Shown here piece after piece: positions 10,637-20,015 of a stretch of 64,000 nt of DNA. A model generated the notes under the pieces. That model was not told the DNA's origin. It saw only the letters and a program-made list of their open reading frames with translations, and made no database searches. Source of the stretch: Flavobacterium geliluteum (GTDB lineage: Bacteria > Bacteroidota > Bacteroidia > Flavobacteriales > Flavobacteriaceae); assembly GCF_017948595.1 (NCBI RefSeq), contig NZ_JAGFBV010000006.1, forward strand, positions 117,909 through 181,908. The letters are read 5' to 3'. Position 1 is the stretch's first letter. Every line of letters begins with the position of its first letter. Made by a program: the position numbers and the translations under genes.

Positions 10637-11530
10637 TTATGAATTCAGGAAGTGTAGTAAATCCTGATTTAATTTTTCTTTTTCGGTATAAAATAAACCG
10701 TGCGGAGCTCCTTCATAGACAATGTAAGTATTGTTTGTGATGGCTTTTGCAGCTTTTTCTGAGGTAAGTTCGATAGGAACAATTTTATCGTCATCTCCGT
10801 GAATGATCAAAGTTGGTACTTTAATGGTCTGTAATTCATCTCTAAAATCAGTATTCGAAAAAGACTCAGCACATTTTAAGGTAGCTCTTGGAGATCCGGC
10901 AGAACAAAGCGCTCGATAATATTCAAGCAGCGGATTACTCAAAGGTTTATTGATAATGTTAACACCAAAAAAAGTTTTGCCAAAATTATCTATAAAAGCA
11001 ATTCTGTCATCTTTGATAGCCTCCGCAGTACCTTCACTTTTTTCCTTTGGATGCCCGTAAGGATTGTCTTCTGTCTGTAATAAAAAGGGTATAACAGATG
11101 ATAGTAAAACCGCTTTTGTAACTCCTTTTCCGCCATGACGGCTAAAATAACGAACCACTTCGCCACCACCCATAGAAAAGCCTACAAGAGTTACGTTTTC
11201 TAACTCTAGCTGATCGATAATTTGTTTTAAATCATCTGTTAAAGTGTCGTAATCATAACCGTTCCAGGGTTGCGATGATTTGCCAAATCCTCTTCGATCA
11301 TAGGCAATTACACGATAATTGTTCTGAACCAGAAAGTCGATTTGATATTCCCACATTTCATTAGAAAGTGGCCAGCCATGAATAAGAATTACGGGTTTTC
11401 CTTGCCCATAATCCTTTACATACAACTTAACATTTTGTTCCGTTTCTATAAATTTATCACTATTAGGATGTTGCACATCAAAGTGTGAATCTCTTAAAGT
11501 GGTGTCGTTTTGAATGAGAATATTTTCCAT
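10637..11530 (-). CDS. Alpha/beta hydrolase, non-haem chloroperoxidase-like
   Basis: A 297-residue alpha/beta-hydrolase. The oxyanion motif HGWP is near residue 51 and the nucleophile elbow GFSMGGG places Ser119. The acid is in HGDDDKIVP and the His in GAPHGLFYTEK, so the triad is complete. The sequence is of the non-haem haloperoxidase/arylesterase branch, which hydrolyses esters and can make peracids. There is no signal peptide. The roughly 30-residue N-terminal piece before the first strand is longer than usual for the family. Single gene with its own terminator. Confidence 0.9.
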   Translation of the reverse strand: MENILIQNDTTLRDSHFDVQHPNSDKFIETEQNVKLYVKDYGQGKPVILIHGWPLSNEMWEYQIDFLVQNNYRVIAYDRRGFGKSSQPWNGYDYDTLTDDLKQIIDQLELENVTLVGFSMGGGEVVRYFSRHGGKGVTKAVLLSSVIPFLLQTEDNPYGHPKEKSEGTAEAIKDDRIAFIDNFGKTFFGVNIINKPLSNPLLEYYRALCSAGSPRATLKCAESFSNTDFRDELQTIKVPTLIIHGDDDKIVPIELTSEKAAKAITNNTYIVYEGAPHGLFYTEKEKLNQDLLHFLNS

Positions 11531-11632
11531 TTTATTATTTTAAAGGAGTTGTTTTACTTAATCGCTTTTGTAAAACTAATTCTTTATTAGAAAAATATCT
11601 TACAGAATTAAGGCTGTCAATTGCAAAATTAA

Positions 11633-11640
11633 TACGTTTG
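11633..11640 (+). promoter_or_regulatory. -7 promoter element for csaA
   Basis: TACGTTTG matches TAnnTTTG, 26 bases before the ATG at 11667. No -33 TTG. Confidence 0.45.
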
Positions 11641-11666
11641 TAAAATAATTATTTAACAAATAAAAA

Positions 11667-12002
11667 ATGGATTTGACTTGGAGTGAATTTGAAAGGACAG
11701 ATATGCGTATAGGTACAATAATCGAGGTAAATGATTTTCCAGAAGCGAGAAAACCAGCTTTTCAGCTGACCATTGATTTTGGTGCAGAGATTGGGATTAG
11801 GAAATCATCGGCTCAAATTACCAAACGCTACCAAAAAGAAGATTTGTTAAACCGACAAATCGTTTCGGTTGTTAATTTTCCTAAAAAACAAATAGGCAAA
11901 TTTATGAGCGAGTGTCTGGTGCTTGGTGCAGTAGGCGAGGAGGGAGACGTGATCCTGCTAGCACCCGATTTTAGGATTGAAAATGGTTTGCGTATAGGTT
12001 AA
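11667..12002 (+). CDS. csaA: CsaA-type tRNA-binding protein
   Basis: This 111-residue protein is a lone tRNA-binding (EMAP-II-like OB-fold) domain. Characteristic text is FERTDMRIGTIIEV at the start, AQITKRY, VVNFPKKQIGKFMSE in the middle and VILLAPD near the end. CsaA binds tRNA as a dimer and has been described as an export-related chaperone in Bacillus. The length is normal. It lies alone between two minus-strand hydrolase genes. Confidence 0.93.
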   Translation: MDLTWSEFERTDMRIGTIIEVNDFPEARKPAFQLTIDFGAEIGIRKSSAQITKRYQKEDLLNRQIVSVVNFPKKQIGKFMSECLVLGAVGEEGDVILLAPDFRIENGLRIG

Positions 12003-12039
12003 TTTGTTTTTTGATTGCAAATACGGATTTTGCCGAATG

Positions 12040-12597
12040 TTATTTGTAAAATGCTTTGATCTTTACTATCAATTGTTCTAATATTTCCTGACCTTCTTCC
12101 CAATATTTTAAATCAGAATCAGAGTTGATGTGTCCTTTTTGCCCCACATTTACAAAATCGCTTCCCCAGATTTTGGCAAAATATTCTTTTCTTTCAAAAG
12201 AGGCGTAAGGATCATTTTCACTTGCAACCAAAATAGAAGGAAACGGTAATTGAAAAAGAGGCATTGGAGAAAAATTACGAATGCATTCGGGCGTATGTTT
12301 TGGTGAATCTACATCGGCGGGAGCTACAAGTAAAGCGCCTACCACGTTTTTACTGCTAACATTTTGTGCCCAATGCAGCACTAATGAAACGGCCAGACTA
12401 TGCGCTACCAAAATAGTTGGACTATCCAGTTTATCAATTTCTTCGTTCAGTCTTGACAGCCATTCTTCCAGAATAGGTTCGTCCCAATTGTCATGAATGA
12501 TTCGGCTTGAGGTTTCGAATTTTTTATGCCAAAAGGTTTGCCAGTGTTTCTCACCAGAATTTCCAAGTCCCGGTAATATTAATAATTTTGTTTCCAT
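12040..12597 (-). CDS. RBBP9/YdeN-family serine hydrolase
   Basis: A 185-residue small alpha/beta-hydrolase of the RBBP9/YdeN family: it begins LLILPGLGNSGEKHWQ and has nucleophile elbow VAHSLA (Ser67), an acid in ENDPYAS and the His in KGHINSDSDL. The substrate is unknown. It lies 22 bases downstream of another hydrolase gene on the same strand, so the two are probably cotranscribed. Confidence 0.9.
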   Translation of the reverse strand: METKLLILPGLGNSGEKHWQTFWHKKFETSSRIIHDNWDEPILEEWLSRLNEEIDKLDSPTILVAHSLAVSLVLHWAQNVSSKNVVGALLVAPADVDSPKHTPECIRNFSPMPLFQLPFPSILVASENDPYASFERKEYFAKIWGSDFVNVGQKGHINSDSDLKYWEEGQEILEQLIVKIKAFYK

Positions 12598-12619
12598 TGC
12601 TGGGATTTTTATGCTTCAA

Positions 12620-13450
12620 TTATTTTTGTGGTCGTTGTTCTTTAATAATTCGATTTACTTCATTGACAAGCAAAGGAAAGCCGGGTTCGGTCATTCCGTG
12701 GCCGTATCCGTCCAATTCAAAAAGTTTGGTTTTTTTGTGTCCCGCAATTTTCATCATTCTGGCCAGATAGGCATTCTCTTCGTATCGACCTAACATTTCT
12801 AATTCCCGATCACCGGTAATTAACAAAAGTGGTGGAGCATCTGCTCGAACATAAAATAATGGGGCAAAACGGTCAATTGTTGGCTGTGTTTCCGGAATTC
12901 CATTTTCTTTTCTAATCTCAAAATGAGTGATACATTGACCGCTAAAGGGTATGAGTCCGGCAATTTTATTAGCATCGATCGTTTCTTTTTGCAGCCATTT
13001 CTTATCCAAACCAATCATTGTGGTCAAATATCCGCCTGCAGAATGTCCCGAAACAAAAATTAGTGAAGTATCGCCTCCATATTCTGCAATATGGTTGAAT
13101 GCCCAAGCGACTGCGGCTGCCGCATCTTCAATACATTTTTCGGCTTTTACTTTTGGTGATAATCTGTAATTAACACCAATAATGGCAAATCCTTTATCTT
13201 TTAGGACTTCCGGAATTTCTTTATTTCCGCCTGTTAATCCTCCTCCGTGAAACCAAACTATAGTAGCAAAACCTTTGACATTTTTAGGGTAATACAGGTC
13301 TAATGTACATCTTTCTTTGATGTAACTGTCAGATTTATTGGTTGTTGAGTTGTAATATTGAATGTTTGATTTTGTCTCGTATGCTAATTTTTGTCCAAAT
13401 GAAACAATTCCGATAAGGAAAAAACCAAGCAAAATAAGAAGTTTTTTCAT
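12620..13450 (-). CDS. Exported alpha/beta hydrolase (esterase)
   Basis: The 276-residue protein has a cleavable signal peptide ending near SFGQ. The HGGG oxyanion motif (WFHGGGLTGG) around residue 69 and SGHSAGG with Ser137 place it in the HSL/BD-FAE-like esterase group. The acid is in TGDRELE and the His in GYGHGMTEPG. Periplasmic deacylation of carbohydrates or small esters is plausible. It is upstream of the RBBP9-like gene in a two-gene unit. Confidence 0.9.
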   Translation of the reverse strand: MKKLLILLGFFLIGIVSFGQKLAYETKSNIQYYNSTTNKSDSYIKERCTLDLYYPKNVKGFATIVWFHGGGLTGGNKEIPEVLKDKGFAIIGVNYRLSPKVKAEKCIEDAAAAVAWAFNHIAEYGGDTSLIFVSGHSAGGYLTTMIGLDKKWLQKETIDANKIAGLIPFSGQCITHFEIRKENGIPETQPTIDRFAPLFYVRADAPPLLLITGDRELEMLGRYEENAYLARMMKIAGHKKTKLFELDGYGHGMTEPGFPLLVNEVNRIIKEQRPQK

Positions 13451-13483
13451 TTTATATTTTTTTAAAATAGAAATTTAAATGTA

Positions 13484-13517
13484 TAAAAAAAGTCCAAAAT
13501 GCAGGACATATTGGACT
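13484..13517 (-). terminator. Terminator of the DUF3276 gene
   Basis: AGTCCAA (13491-13497) and TTGGACT (13511-13517) pair; on the minus strand a run of seven T follows. Confidence 0.75.
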
Positions 13518-13542
13518 CGTACTTTCTAAAAATATTTTAGAA

Positions 13543-13935
13543 TTAAATATCGTCAAAATCAATATCGGTAAAACTTGATATTTGTGAGGAGGTTTCTTCT
13601 GCTTTATCAGAACCGTATTCTTTCTTAAAATCTTTTTGATGTCTTTCAGATATTACTTCTTCGCCTTTGTGGTTCAAGACATACGAAGTCATTTCTTCTA
13701 GTATTTCGGCAAAAGCACTAAAATCTTCTTTGTATAAATAAATTTTGTGTTTTTTAAAATGAAAAGAACCATCTTCTTCAGTAAACTTTTTACTTTCTGT
13801 AATTGTAATGTAATAGTCATCAGCTTTGGTAGCTCTCACATCAAAGAAATAAGTTCTTCTTCCTGCTCGTAATACTTTAGAAAAAATCTCTTCTTTTTCT
13901 AACATGTCGTTTTCTCTCATAATACGTTCTATCAT
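13543..13935 (-). CDS. DUF3276 / PUR-alpha-like nucleic-acid-binding protein
   Basis: A 130-residue protein of the DUF3276 (PUR-like) family that is conserved in Bacteroidota. The PUR repeat is visible as EEIFSKVLRAGRRTYFFDV, then DYYITITESKK and a second half HFKKHKIYLYKEDFSAFAEIL. PUR proteins bind single-stranded DNA or RNA as dimers; Borrelia BpuR is a characterised relative. The acidic C-terminus ends FTDIDFDDI. The Met at residue 6 or 11 could be the real start. It lies 53 bases downstream of the ABC exporter gene. Confidence 0.88.
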   Translation of the reverse strand: MIERIMRENDMLEKEEIFSKVLRAGRRTYFFDVRATKADDYYITITESKKFTEEDGSFHFKKHKIYLYKEDFSAFAEILEEMTSYVLNHKGEEVISERHQKDFKKEYGSDKAEETSSQISSFTDIDFDDI

Positions 13936-13988
13936 TTTTGGAATTAATAGTACTCAAAAATCATAAAAAATTATCGATTACACAACAA

Positions 13989-15767
13989 TTAAAGTAATTC
14001 TTTTTCTGAAAGTTGTTTTAAATATAACGCTGAATAATAACCTTTTTGATTTATTAATTGATTATGAGAGCCTTGTTGTATTATACGTCCATCTTCGAGA
14101 ATAATTATTTTATCGGCATTTTTTGCCGATGAAATGCGGTGACTTACAATTATAGTAGTCTTATTTTTACAAATTTCAAATAAATTATTCAAAATTGTTT
14201 CTTCTGTTTCAGTATCAACTGCAGACAAGCAATCATCAAACAACAAAATAGCCGGATTTTTAATAATGGCTCTAGCGATAGAAACACGTTGTTTTTGCCC
14301 ACCCGAAAGTGTTATGCCTCGTTCTCCTAAAACAGTGTCGTATTGTTTGTTAAAGGTGATAATATTATCATGTACTACAGCATTCTTTGCTGCTTCGATT
14401 ACTTCTTCATCAGTGGCATCTTGATTTCCAAATTTGATATTATTTTTAATGGTATCCGAAAACAAAAAAGCATCCTGAGGCACAATTCCGATATTGTTTC
14501 TTAAATCATTAAGATTCAAAGTGCTGATTTCGTTGTGATCAATTGTAATTTTTCCATCGGTTACATCATATAAACGTGAGATTAGAGATAATATTGTAGA
14601 CTTTCCGGAACCTGTTTTTCCTAAAATTGCCAGCGTCTCTCCTTTTTTTACGGTAAAAGAAATATTCTTTAAAGCCTCTATTTCTGTATCTTCATACGTA
14701 TAACTCACATTTTCAAAAGCAATAGAACCTTCAATATCAGATGAATTTGGATTGTTGTTTTTGATTTCGGGTTCGATTTTCAAAAACTCATTCAAACGTT
14801 TCTGTGATGCTTCTGCCTCCTGTACCATCGATGAAACCCATCCTAGAGAAGCTACCGGCCAGGTAAGCATATTTACATACAAAATAAACTCGGCGATTGT
14901 ACCAAGACTTTTGATGGTTCCGTTGATGTACATTACACCTCCAAAATAAATTACAACAAGATTACTTATTCCGATTAAGGCAATCATTAAGGGGCCAAAT
15001 AATGATTGTACTTTTGCCAGATTCAAACTTTTACTTTTGCTTTCGTCTGCAAGTGCTATCATATTATTTTGATGCTGATTTTCTAACGAATGTGCTTTTA
15101 TAACACGAATTCCCGAAAATATTTCTTGAGAAAAACTGGATACTTTAGACAAATATTGCTGAAAAATGGTGCTTCGTTTATTGATTTCTGAACTTAGTTT
15201 GAAGATGCAATAGGACAGAATGGGCAATGGCAAAATAGTGTACAGGGTTAATCTGGGCGACACATTATACATATATAGGATCACGATCGCAAAGCGAATA
15301 AAAGTATTGATCGTGTACATCACGGCTGGCCCAACGTACATACGAACCTTTGAAACGTCTTCGCTGATACGGCTCATTAAATCCCCCGTACGGTTTTGTT
15401 TGTAAAAATTCTGTGATAAATTTTCGTATTGTTTAAATACTTCGTTTTTCAAATCAAATTCGATGTGACGTGACATTACGATCAAAGTCTGGCGCATCAA
15501 GAAAGTTAAAAAACCGGCAACGATCGTTGTGGCGATGATTAACAGTACATTATGAATTAAATCCTGACGATATGAATCAATAACAACCTGTGAAGTTTGC
15601 TGAGCAGCTGGTAATTTATCAAACTTTTCGATGGCATTCAAAGACTTACTAATAAGTTTTGGTGTAAATAAGGAAAATATTTGTGCGATTATAGTGATTA
15701 AAATACCGAGTGAAAAACTGTATTTGTATTTAATAAAATATTTATCTAAATAACGTAATTCTTTCAT
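13989..15767 (-). CDS. ABC exporter, fused permease and ATPase
   Basis: The 592-residue half-transporter has a six-helix membrane domain (about 1-320) and an ATPase domain (about 345-590). Walker A is GKTGSGKST, the signature LSGGQKQRVS, and the switch His is in IIVSHRISS. Walker B reads ILLFDDCLSAVD, with Asp in place of the catalytic Glu, a change also known in MdlA/MdlB-like exporters that often work with a canonical partner. No partner gene is nearby, so a homodimer or a distant partner is needed. The substrate is unknown (lipid or drug in the family). Confidence 0.93.
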   Translation of the reverse strand: MKELRYLDKYFIKYKYSFSLGILITIIAQIFSLFTPKLISKSLNAIEKFDKLPAAQQTSQVVIDSYRQDLIHNVLLIIATTIVAGFLTFLMRQTLIVMSRHIEFDLKNEVFKQYENLSQNFYKQNRTGDLMSRISEDVSKVRMYVGPAVMYTINTFIRFAIVILYMYNVSPRLTLYTILPLPILSYCIFKLSSEINKRSTIFQQYLSKVSSFSQEIFSGIRVIKAHSLENQHQNNMIALADESKSKSLNLAKVQSLFGPLMIALIGISNLVVIYFGGVMYINGTIKSLGTIAEFILYVNMLTWPVASLGWVSSMVQEAEASQKRLNEFLKIEPEIKNNNPNSSDIEGSIAFENVSYTYEDTEIEALKNISFTVKKGETLAILGKTGSGKSTILSLISRLYDVTDGKITIDHNEISTLNLNDLRNNIGIVPQDAFLFSDTIKNNIKFGNQDATDEEVIEAAKNAVVHDNIITFNKQYDTVLGERGITLSGGQKQRVSIARAIIKNPAILLFDDCLSAVDTETEETILNNLFEICKNKTTIIVSHRISSAKNADKIIILEDGRIIQQGSHNQLINQKGYYSALYLKQLSEKELL

Positions 15768-15913
15768 TTTTATAAGATATTCGATGTTTAAACCGATTGA
15801 TTTTGTAAATTATTCTCAAAATATTACAATAGGAGCGTCAATATTCGCAACTCGTACTATTTATTGTATTGCTAATTTAAAACTAAAAAATTAGCACATG
15901 TGTATTTTTTATT

Positions 15914-15921
15914 TAAGTTTG
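15914..15921 (+). promoter_or_regulatory. -7 promoter element for leucine dehydrogenase
   Basis: TAAGTTTG matches TAnnTTTG, 49 bases before the ATG at 15971. No -33 TTG. Confidence 0.35.
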
Positions 15922-15970
15922 AATAGTCTTTTTGATAAATTCATAATTTTAACAAATAAATCGTAACACT

Positions 15971-17077
15971 ATGGATGCAACTTTTGCAACTGGAAAGGAA
16001 CTTCAAAAAATGGATCCTGTTTTTGGTCAGTTATCTTTTGACGATCACGAACAAATTGTATTTTGCAATGACAAAGATACAGGTTTAAAAGCAATTATTG
16101 GTATTCATAATTCAGTTATGGGACCAGCTTTAGGAGGTACTAGAATGTTTAATTATACTTCTGAATGGGATGCTTTAAACGATGTTTTGCGTCTTTCTAG
16201 AGGTATGACCTATAAATCTGCTATCACTGGATTGAATATTGGTGGTGGTAAAGCTGTCATTATTGGAGATGCTAAAACGCAAAAAACGCCAGAACTGATG
16301 CGTAAGTTTGGTCAATTTGTACACTCTCTAGGTGGAAGATATATTACTGCCGAAGATGTCGGAATGGAAACAAAAGACATGGATACGGTAAGAGATGTAA
16401 CGCCTTATGTTACGGGTATCTCTGAAGAAAGAGGTGGCTCAGGAAATCCTTCTCCCATAACAGCTTACGGAGTTTATTTGGGTATGAAAGCTGCCGCTAA
16501 AAGCCAATTTGGTTCGGATGTTTTAGAGGGTAAAAAAGTTTTGGTACAAGGAATTGGCCACGTTGGTGAAGCTTTGGTTGAATATTTAACTAAAGAAGGA
16601 GCAATCGTTACAATTGCGGATATCAACGAAGAAAAATTATACGAAGTAGCTCAAAAATACAACGCCACGATTTATTCAGGTGATGATTTGTACACTGCCG
16701 ATGTAGATATTTATGCGCCATGTGCAATGGGAGCCACTATTAACGATAATACTGTTAATAAAATTAAAGCTAAAGTGATTGCCGGTGCTGCAAACAATCA
16801 GTTGGCAGATGAGAATATTCATGGAGCAAGATTGCAGGAAAGAGGCATTTTGTATGCACCTGATTTCTTAATCAATGCTGGTGGAATTATCAATGTGTAT
16901 GCAGAGCTTGAGCATTATGGCAAAGCCGAAATCATGAGCAAAACCGAAAATATCTACAATACAACTTTAGAAATTATAGAGTATGCTGTGGCAAACGGTA
17001 TGACTACACATAAAGCGGCATTGACAATTGCTCAAAATCGAATTGATTTGAGAAAAATAGAAAATAGCAAAAAATAA
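15971..17077 (+). CDS. Leucine dehydrogenase-type amino acid dehydrogenase
   Basis: This enzyme reversibly deaminates branched-chain amino acids with NAD+. The 368-residue length fits leucine/valine/phenylalanine dehydrogenases and not the roughly 450-residue glutamate type. GPALGGTRM and GMTYKSAITGLNIGGGKAV contain the two catalytic Lys residues, and GIGHVGEALVEYL is the nucleotide loop with DINEEK after it (Asp favours NAD). LINAGGIINVYAE is the C-terminal family block. In Bacteroidota it feeds branched-chain keto acids into iso-fatty acid synthesis (inference). Monocistronic with a strong terminator. Confidence 0.9.
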   Translation: MDATFATGKELQKMDPVFGQLSFDDHEQIVFCNDKDTGLKAIIGIHNSVMGPALGGTRMFNYTSEWDALNDVLRLSRGMTYKSAITGLNIGGGKAVIIGDAKTQKTPELMRKFGQFVHSLGGRYITAEDVGMETKDMDTVRDVTPYVTGISEERGGSGNPSPITAYGVYLGMKAAAKSQFGSDVLEGKKVLVQGIGHVGEALVEYLTKEGAIVTIADINEEKLYEVAQKYNATIYSGDDLYTADVDIYAPCAMGATINDNTVNKIKAKVIAGAANNQLADENIHGARLQERGILYAPDFLINAGGIINVYAELEHYGKAEIMSKTENIYNTTLEIIEYAVANGMTTHKAALTIAQNRIDLRKIENSKK

Positions 17078-17109
17078 GAACAGTTTACTGTTTTTTGCAA
17101 TGCTTATTT

Positions 17110-17152
17110 AAAGTCTAAAAAATCTTACAAACAGATTTTTTAGACTTTTTTT
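17110..17152 (+). terminator. Terminator of leucine dehydrogenase
   Basis: AAAGTCTAAAAAATCT (17110-17125) pairs with AGATTTTTTAGACTTT (17133-17148) followed by more T. A smaller hairpin, ACAGT/ACTGT with a T run, stands just before it at 17082-17095. Confidence 0.85.
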
Positions 17153-17221
17153 ATTTTTAAAGTTCTTTGACTTCAATGCTTTTTTTATTGGTTTTAATTT
17201 TAATATCAATTGTTAAATACT

Positions 17222-17229
17222 TAATTTTG
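17222..17229 (+). promoter_or_regulatory. -7 promoter element for nusB
   Basis: TAATTTTG matches TAnnTTTG, 28 bases before the GTG start of nusB, and supports that start. Confidence 0.45.
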
Positions 17230-17257
17230 CAGACTAATTTTTAAATGTTCTTACAAG

Positions 17258-18202
17258 GTGGTAAATAGAAGACACATACGCGTCAAAGTAATGCAATCCA
17301 TTTATGCAATGCATCAAAGTGGTTCTGATAATCTCGAAAAAGAAGAGAAATTTCTTTTTTACAGCATCGATAATATTCAGGATTTATACCTTATAATGCT
17401 TTCTTCGTTGATCGAAATTTGTAAAAAAGAGTCTGTTTTTTTGCATCTTTCAAGTAAAAAACATCTGGCAACTGCTGCAGAACGTAATCCGAATGAGAAA
17501 TTTATCAAAAACAAAATTTTTCAACTTCTTGCCGAAAGTAACTCGTTAAGTATTGCTCTTGAAAATCGTAAGATCAACAATTGGTCCTTAAACGATGATT
17601 ATATTTTATTGCTTTTGAATGATATAAAAGCAAGTGATCTGTATGTTAAGTACATGAGTAACACCACGAATACTTTTGAAGAAGACAGACAATTTGTAAT
17701 CGATTTATTTGCTGAGGTTATTGTTCCTAACGAAAAATTATACGAGTATTTAGAAGACGATAAACTTACGTGGGTTGATGATATTCCTGTTGTAAACACA
17801 CATATCATCAAACAATTGAAGGCAATAAAAACAGAAGATTCAGATGATTTTAGAGTGCCAAAATTGTACAAAGATGTAGAAGATAAAGATTTTGCCAAAG
17901 ATTTGTTTAGAAGAACAGTTTTAAACGAATCGATTCTGGCAAAAGAATACGATGATAAAACACCAAATTGGGACAGCGACAGAATTGCCGAAATTGATAC
18001 CATTATTTTGAAAATGGCGATTTGCGAATTTTTAAAATTCCCTTCAATCCCTGTAAAAGTAACACTTAACGAATATTTAGAAATCGCCAAAGAATATTCT
18101 ACTCCAAAAAGTAGTATTTTTATCAACGGAATTTTAGATAATCTGGTAAAAGAATTACAAGCCAATAAAAAAATGGTAAAAGTGGGAAGAGGTTTGATGT
18201 AA
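17258..18202 (+). CDS. nusB: Transcription antitermination protein NusB, long Bacteroidota form
   Basis: NusB with NusE (S10) binds boxA RNA and helps rRNA transcription and assembly. At 314 residues it is about twice the E. coli protein. The N-terminus (RRHIRVKVMQSIYAMHQ) matches the first NusB helix, a long insert follows, and the C-terminal NusB core is FRRTVLNE...NWDSDRIAEIDTIILKMAI...PVKVTLNEYLEIAKEY...FINGILDNL. It starts at a GTG; there is no ATG in frame upstream, and the RRHIRVKV block cannot be skipped. yajC follows after 67 bases. Confidence 0.93.
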   Translation: MVNRRHIRVKVMQSIYAMHQSGSDNLEKEEKFLFYSIDNIQDLYLIMLSSLIEICKKESVFLHLSSKKHLATAAERNPNEKFIKNKIFQLLAESNSLSIALENRKINNWSLNDDYILLLLNDIKASDLYVKYMSNTTNTFEEDRQFVIDLFAEVIVPNEKLYEYLEDDKLTWVDDIPVVNTHIIKQLKAIKTEDSDDFRVPKLYKDVEDKDFAKDLFRRTVLNESILAKEYDDKTPNWDSDRIAEIDTIILKMAICEFLKFPSIPVKVTLNEYLEIAKEYSTPKSSIFINGILDNLVKELQANKKMVKVGRGLM

Positions 18203-18269
18203 TAGAAAAACTCAAATTTGTAAACCCAAAAATTTTTAAAATTAATAATAACAAAAATAAAACTATATT

Positions 18270-18548
18270 ATGTCAGATTTAATAAAATTTGCTCCTTATT
18301 TGCTAATGTTCGTTGTACTTTATTTCTTTATGATTATGCCTGCTCAGAAGAAAGCAAAAAGAGAAAAAGAATTTGCTCAAAGCCTAAAAGTGGGAGATAA
18401 AATCATCACTATTGGTGGAATTCACGGAAAAGTGGTTGAACTTTCTGAGGCAACATTGGTAATCGAAACCATGTCTGGAAAATTAAAAATTGACAGATCT
18501 GCTATTTCTGTAGAGAAAACAGCTTCTATTGCGGTTAAAAAAGCATAA
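18270..18548 (+). CDS. yajC: Preprotein translocase subunit YajC
   Basis: YajC is the small accessory membrane protein of the SecDF complex. The 92 residues have one N-terminal transmembrane helix (YLLMFVVLYFFMIMPAQ) followed by the conserved QKKAKREKEFAQSLKVGDKIITIGGIHGKV. The MPAQKK turn is the family signature. It is likely cotranscribed with nusB and closes with a strong hairpin. Confidence 0.96.
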   Translation: MSDLIKFAPYLLMFVVLYFFMIMPAQKKAKREKEFAQSLKVGDKIITIGGIHGKVVELSEATLVIETMSGKLKIDRSAISVEKTASIAVKKA

Positions 18549-18566
18549 TTTCTAAAATTTCAATAC

Positions 18567-18616
18567 AAAAAATCCCAAATTCTGGAGTCGATTAGCTCAA
18601 GAATTTGGGATTTTTT
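18567..18616 (+). terminator. Terminator of the nusB-yajC unit
   Basis: AAAAAATCCCAAATTC (18567-18582) pairs with GAATTTGGGATTTTTT (18601-18616). The loop contains a small GAG/CTC stem. The T run allows termination on the plus strand, and the A run also on the minus strand for pepT. Confidence 0.85.
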
Positions 18617-18688
18617 ATGTTTGGTTTGTAAATTATAATTGCAATTATGATTACTTATTCAAAAAAATCGCATAGCATCAGCGAATTT

Positions 18689-19966
18689 TTATTTTCTGCT
18701 TTTGGTTGTTTCTTTTAAGTCAAAAATACCTGGAATAGCTGTTAATTCAGCAATTTTTACAATAACTTCAGTCGCTTTCTGAATGCTTTCTGCAGGAACA
18801 TATTCGTATTTTCCATGAAAGTTATGACCACCGGCAAAAATGTTCGGGCAAGGCAATCCCATGTATGATAATTGCGAACCATCTGTTCCGCCACGAATAG
18901 GTTTGATGATGGGTTTGATGTTTAACTCGCGCATCGCTTTTTCGGCAATATCTACGATATATTTTACGGGAGTCACTTTTTCTTTCATATTGTAATACTG
19001 ATCTTTTACTTCAGCAATTGCAATATCTTCTCCAAATTGTTTGGCGTATTTTTTATTGATTTTTTTGGTGATTTTCTCAATTAAATCTTTTCGCTTCTCA
19101 AATTTTGCCTTGTTGTGATCGCGAATAATAAGTTCTAAAACCGTTTCTTCGATGCTTCCTGTTACGTGATGAACGTGAAAAAAACCTTCATAACCTCTCG
19201 TTTCCTGAGGAGTTTCTCCTTTCGGAAGAGCATCAATAAAATCATTGGCAATCAACATAGAGTTGATCATTTTTCCCTTAGCATAACCCGGATGAACACT
19301 TTTTCCTTTGAAGGTAATTTTAGCCCCTGCGGCATTAAAATTTTCATATTCTAATTCCCCAATTTGGCTTCCATCCATTGTATAAGCCCATTGCGCGCCA
19401 AATTTGGCTACATCAAAATGATGCGCTCCACGGCCAATTTCTTCATCGGGCGTAAAACCAACCCTGATTTTCCCGTGTTTAATTTCAGGATGCTGTACTA
19501 AATATTCCATTGCCGAAACAATTTCAGTAATTCCTGCTTTATCGTCGGCACCTAACAGAGTTGTCCCATCCGTAGTGATAATGGTTTGACCTTTATATTG
19601 TAATAAATCTTTGAAATAATTAGGAGATAAAACAATGTTTTTTTCCGCATTCAAAACAATATCTTTTCCGTCGTAATTTTCAATAATTTGCGGTTTTACA
19701 TTTGCTCCACTAAAATCTGGCGAAGTATCAAAGTGGGAGATAAATCCAATTGTAGGTACTTCATGCGCAACATTGCTTGGCAAAGTCGCCATGATATAGG
19801 CTTTGTCGTCTATGGTAACGTCCTCTAGGCCAATTGTTTTTAGCTCTTCTACTAATTTATGAGCAAGATTCCATTGTTTTTCAGAGCTTGGTGTAGTTTG
19901 AGAATTTGGATCTGATTCAGTATCAATAGTTACATAACTGATAAAACGATCTATAAGGTGTTGCAT
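18689..19966 (-). CDS. pepT: Peptidase T (tripeptide aminopeptidase)
   Basis: A 425-residue cytoplasmic zinc tripeptidase of family M20B. Metal-site motifs are in order: [51 protein letters not shown] and [17 protein letters not shown], then [13 protein letters not shown] with the last His. The length matches PepT (about 410). The start [20 protein letters not shown] is the typical family N-terminus. Single gene. Confidence 0.96.
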   Translation of the reverse strand: MQHLIDRFISYVTIDTESDPNSQTTPSSEKQWNLAHKLVEELKTIGLEDVTIDDKAYIMATLPSNVAHEVPTIGFISHFDTSPDFSGANVKPQIIENYDGKDIVLNAEKNIVLSPNYFKDLLQYKGQTIITTDGTTLLGADDKAGITEIVSAMEYLVQHPEIKHGKIRVGFTPDEEIGRGAHHFDVAKFGAQWAYTMDGSQIGELEYENFNAAGAKITFKGKSVHPGYAKGKMINSMLIANDFIDALPKGETPQETRGYEGFFHVHHVTGSIEETVLELIIRDHNKAKFEKRKDLIEKITKKINKKYAKQFGEDIAIAEVKDQYYNMKEKVTPVKYIVDIAEKAMRELNIKPIIKPIRGGTDGSQLSYMGLPCPNIFAGGHNFHGKYEYVPAESIQKATEVIVKIAELTAIPGIFDLKETTKSRK

Positions 19967-19981
19967 TTTTTAATTTTTTAG

Positions 19982-20015
19982 CAAATATAAACAATTATTG
20001 AGGCAAGTTAATCAA
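19982..20015 (-). promoter_or_regulatory. Promoter of pepT
   Basis: On the minus strand TTG (20013-20015), 23 bases, TATATTTG (19982-19989). The spacing is at the upper limit of the Flavobacterium range, so the -7 is better supported than the -33. Confidence 0.45.

Noticed and set aside
17599..18165. 188-codon frame antisense to nusB.
   Set aside because: Ser-rich and without family features; nusB on the other strand is clear.
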